DNA of 64,000 bases. Source: Clostridiaceae bacterium BRH_c20a. Lineage in GTDB: Bacteria; Bacillota; Peptococcia; Peptococcales; BICA1-8. The translations under genes and the position numbers were made by a program. The notes under the pieces were generated by a model. It was not told where the DNA came from. It ran no database searches and was given only the letters and a program-made list of their open reading frames with translations. How positions within the stretch are numbered: position 1 is the stretch's first letter; each line of letters begins with the position of its first letter. Shown here in pieces: positions 63,971 through 64,000 of this stretch. The DNA is taken from the NCBI GenBank assembly GCA_000961765.1, contig LADT01000001.1:96185-160184 (forward strand), written 5' to 3'.

Positions 63971-64000
63971 TTTTTTAGCCCCTTTCTTTGTAATTTTTTT

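Overview
The window looks like a chromosomal piece of an anaerobic, spore-forming, AT-rich Firmicute of the Clostridia/Peptococcaceae type. The left third carries core Firmicutes genes: glmS with its self-cleaving ribozyme, pyk and pfkA, coaD, the trp RNA-binding attenuation protein mtrB, pgpA, dnaE, the sporulation pair ytrH-ytrI, ytoI, a spore-protein-like gene and gdhA. The genus cannot be fixed from sequence alone.

Layout. 1-1924: one end of a Tn7-like transposon (tnsB cut by the window edge, tnsA, terminal 20-bp repeats) inserted just downstream of glmS, the classical attTn7 position. 1950-20513: housekeeping genes separated by unusually repeat-rich intergenic DNA with several dispersed hairpin and word repeats, one of which sits inside loop P1 of the glmS ribozyme. 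20604-64000: a large catabolic island for organic acids. It has three complete tripartite tricarboxylate transporters (TctC-TctB-TctA), a DASS/SLC13-like transporter and a split AbrB-like membrane protein pair. Its enzymes include three LeuC/LeuD-type hydro-lyase pairs, a fused aconitase, an isopropylmalate/isocitrate-type dehydrogenase, an MmgE/PrpD protein, an enolase-superfamily enzyme, a LarA-like protein, a two-subunit UxaA-like dehydratase, two M29-like proteins, a DapA-family aldolase, an Ldh2-type dehydrogenase, and an ornithine-cyclodeaminase-like plus D-threonine-aldolase-like pair. Control is by two paralogous sigma-54 activators and one GntR/FadR repressor.

How it fits together. 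Six strong -24/-12 promoters of the form (T/A)GGCAT-N5-TTGCA stand in front of the main island operons, together with repeated CCTAAWT/AWTTAGG half-sites. I therefore infer one sigma-54 regulon read by the two activators. Import by the TTT systems would feed hydro-lyases, epimerases and dehydrogenases acting on tricarboxylic, hydroxy- or amino-dicarboxylic acids. No substrate can be named from sequence.

The best candidate for something undescribed is a two-gene module present three times (24980-26384, 59977-61369, 62557-63970). One gene encodes a two-cluster ferredoxin-like protein with a conserved GRGTEEVKTNDV motif. The other encodes a ~217-residue protein that always starts MTHSLHR and carries TMCGH and CxCGI motifs. 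Two of the three copies adjoin TTT transporter genes.
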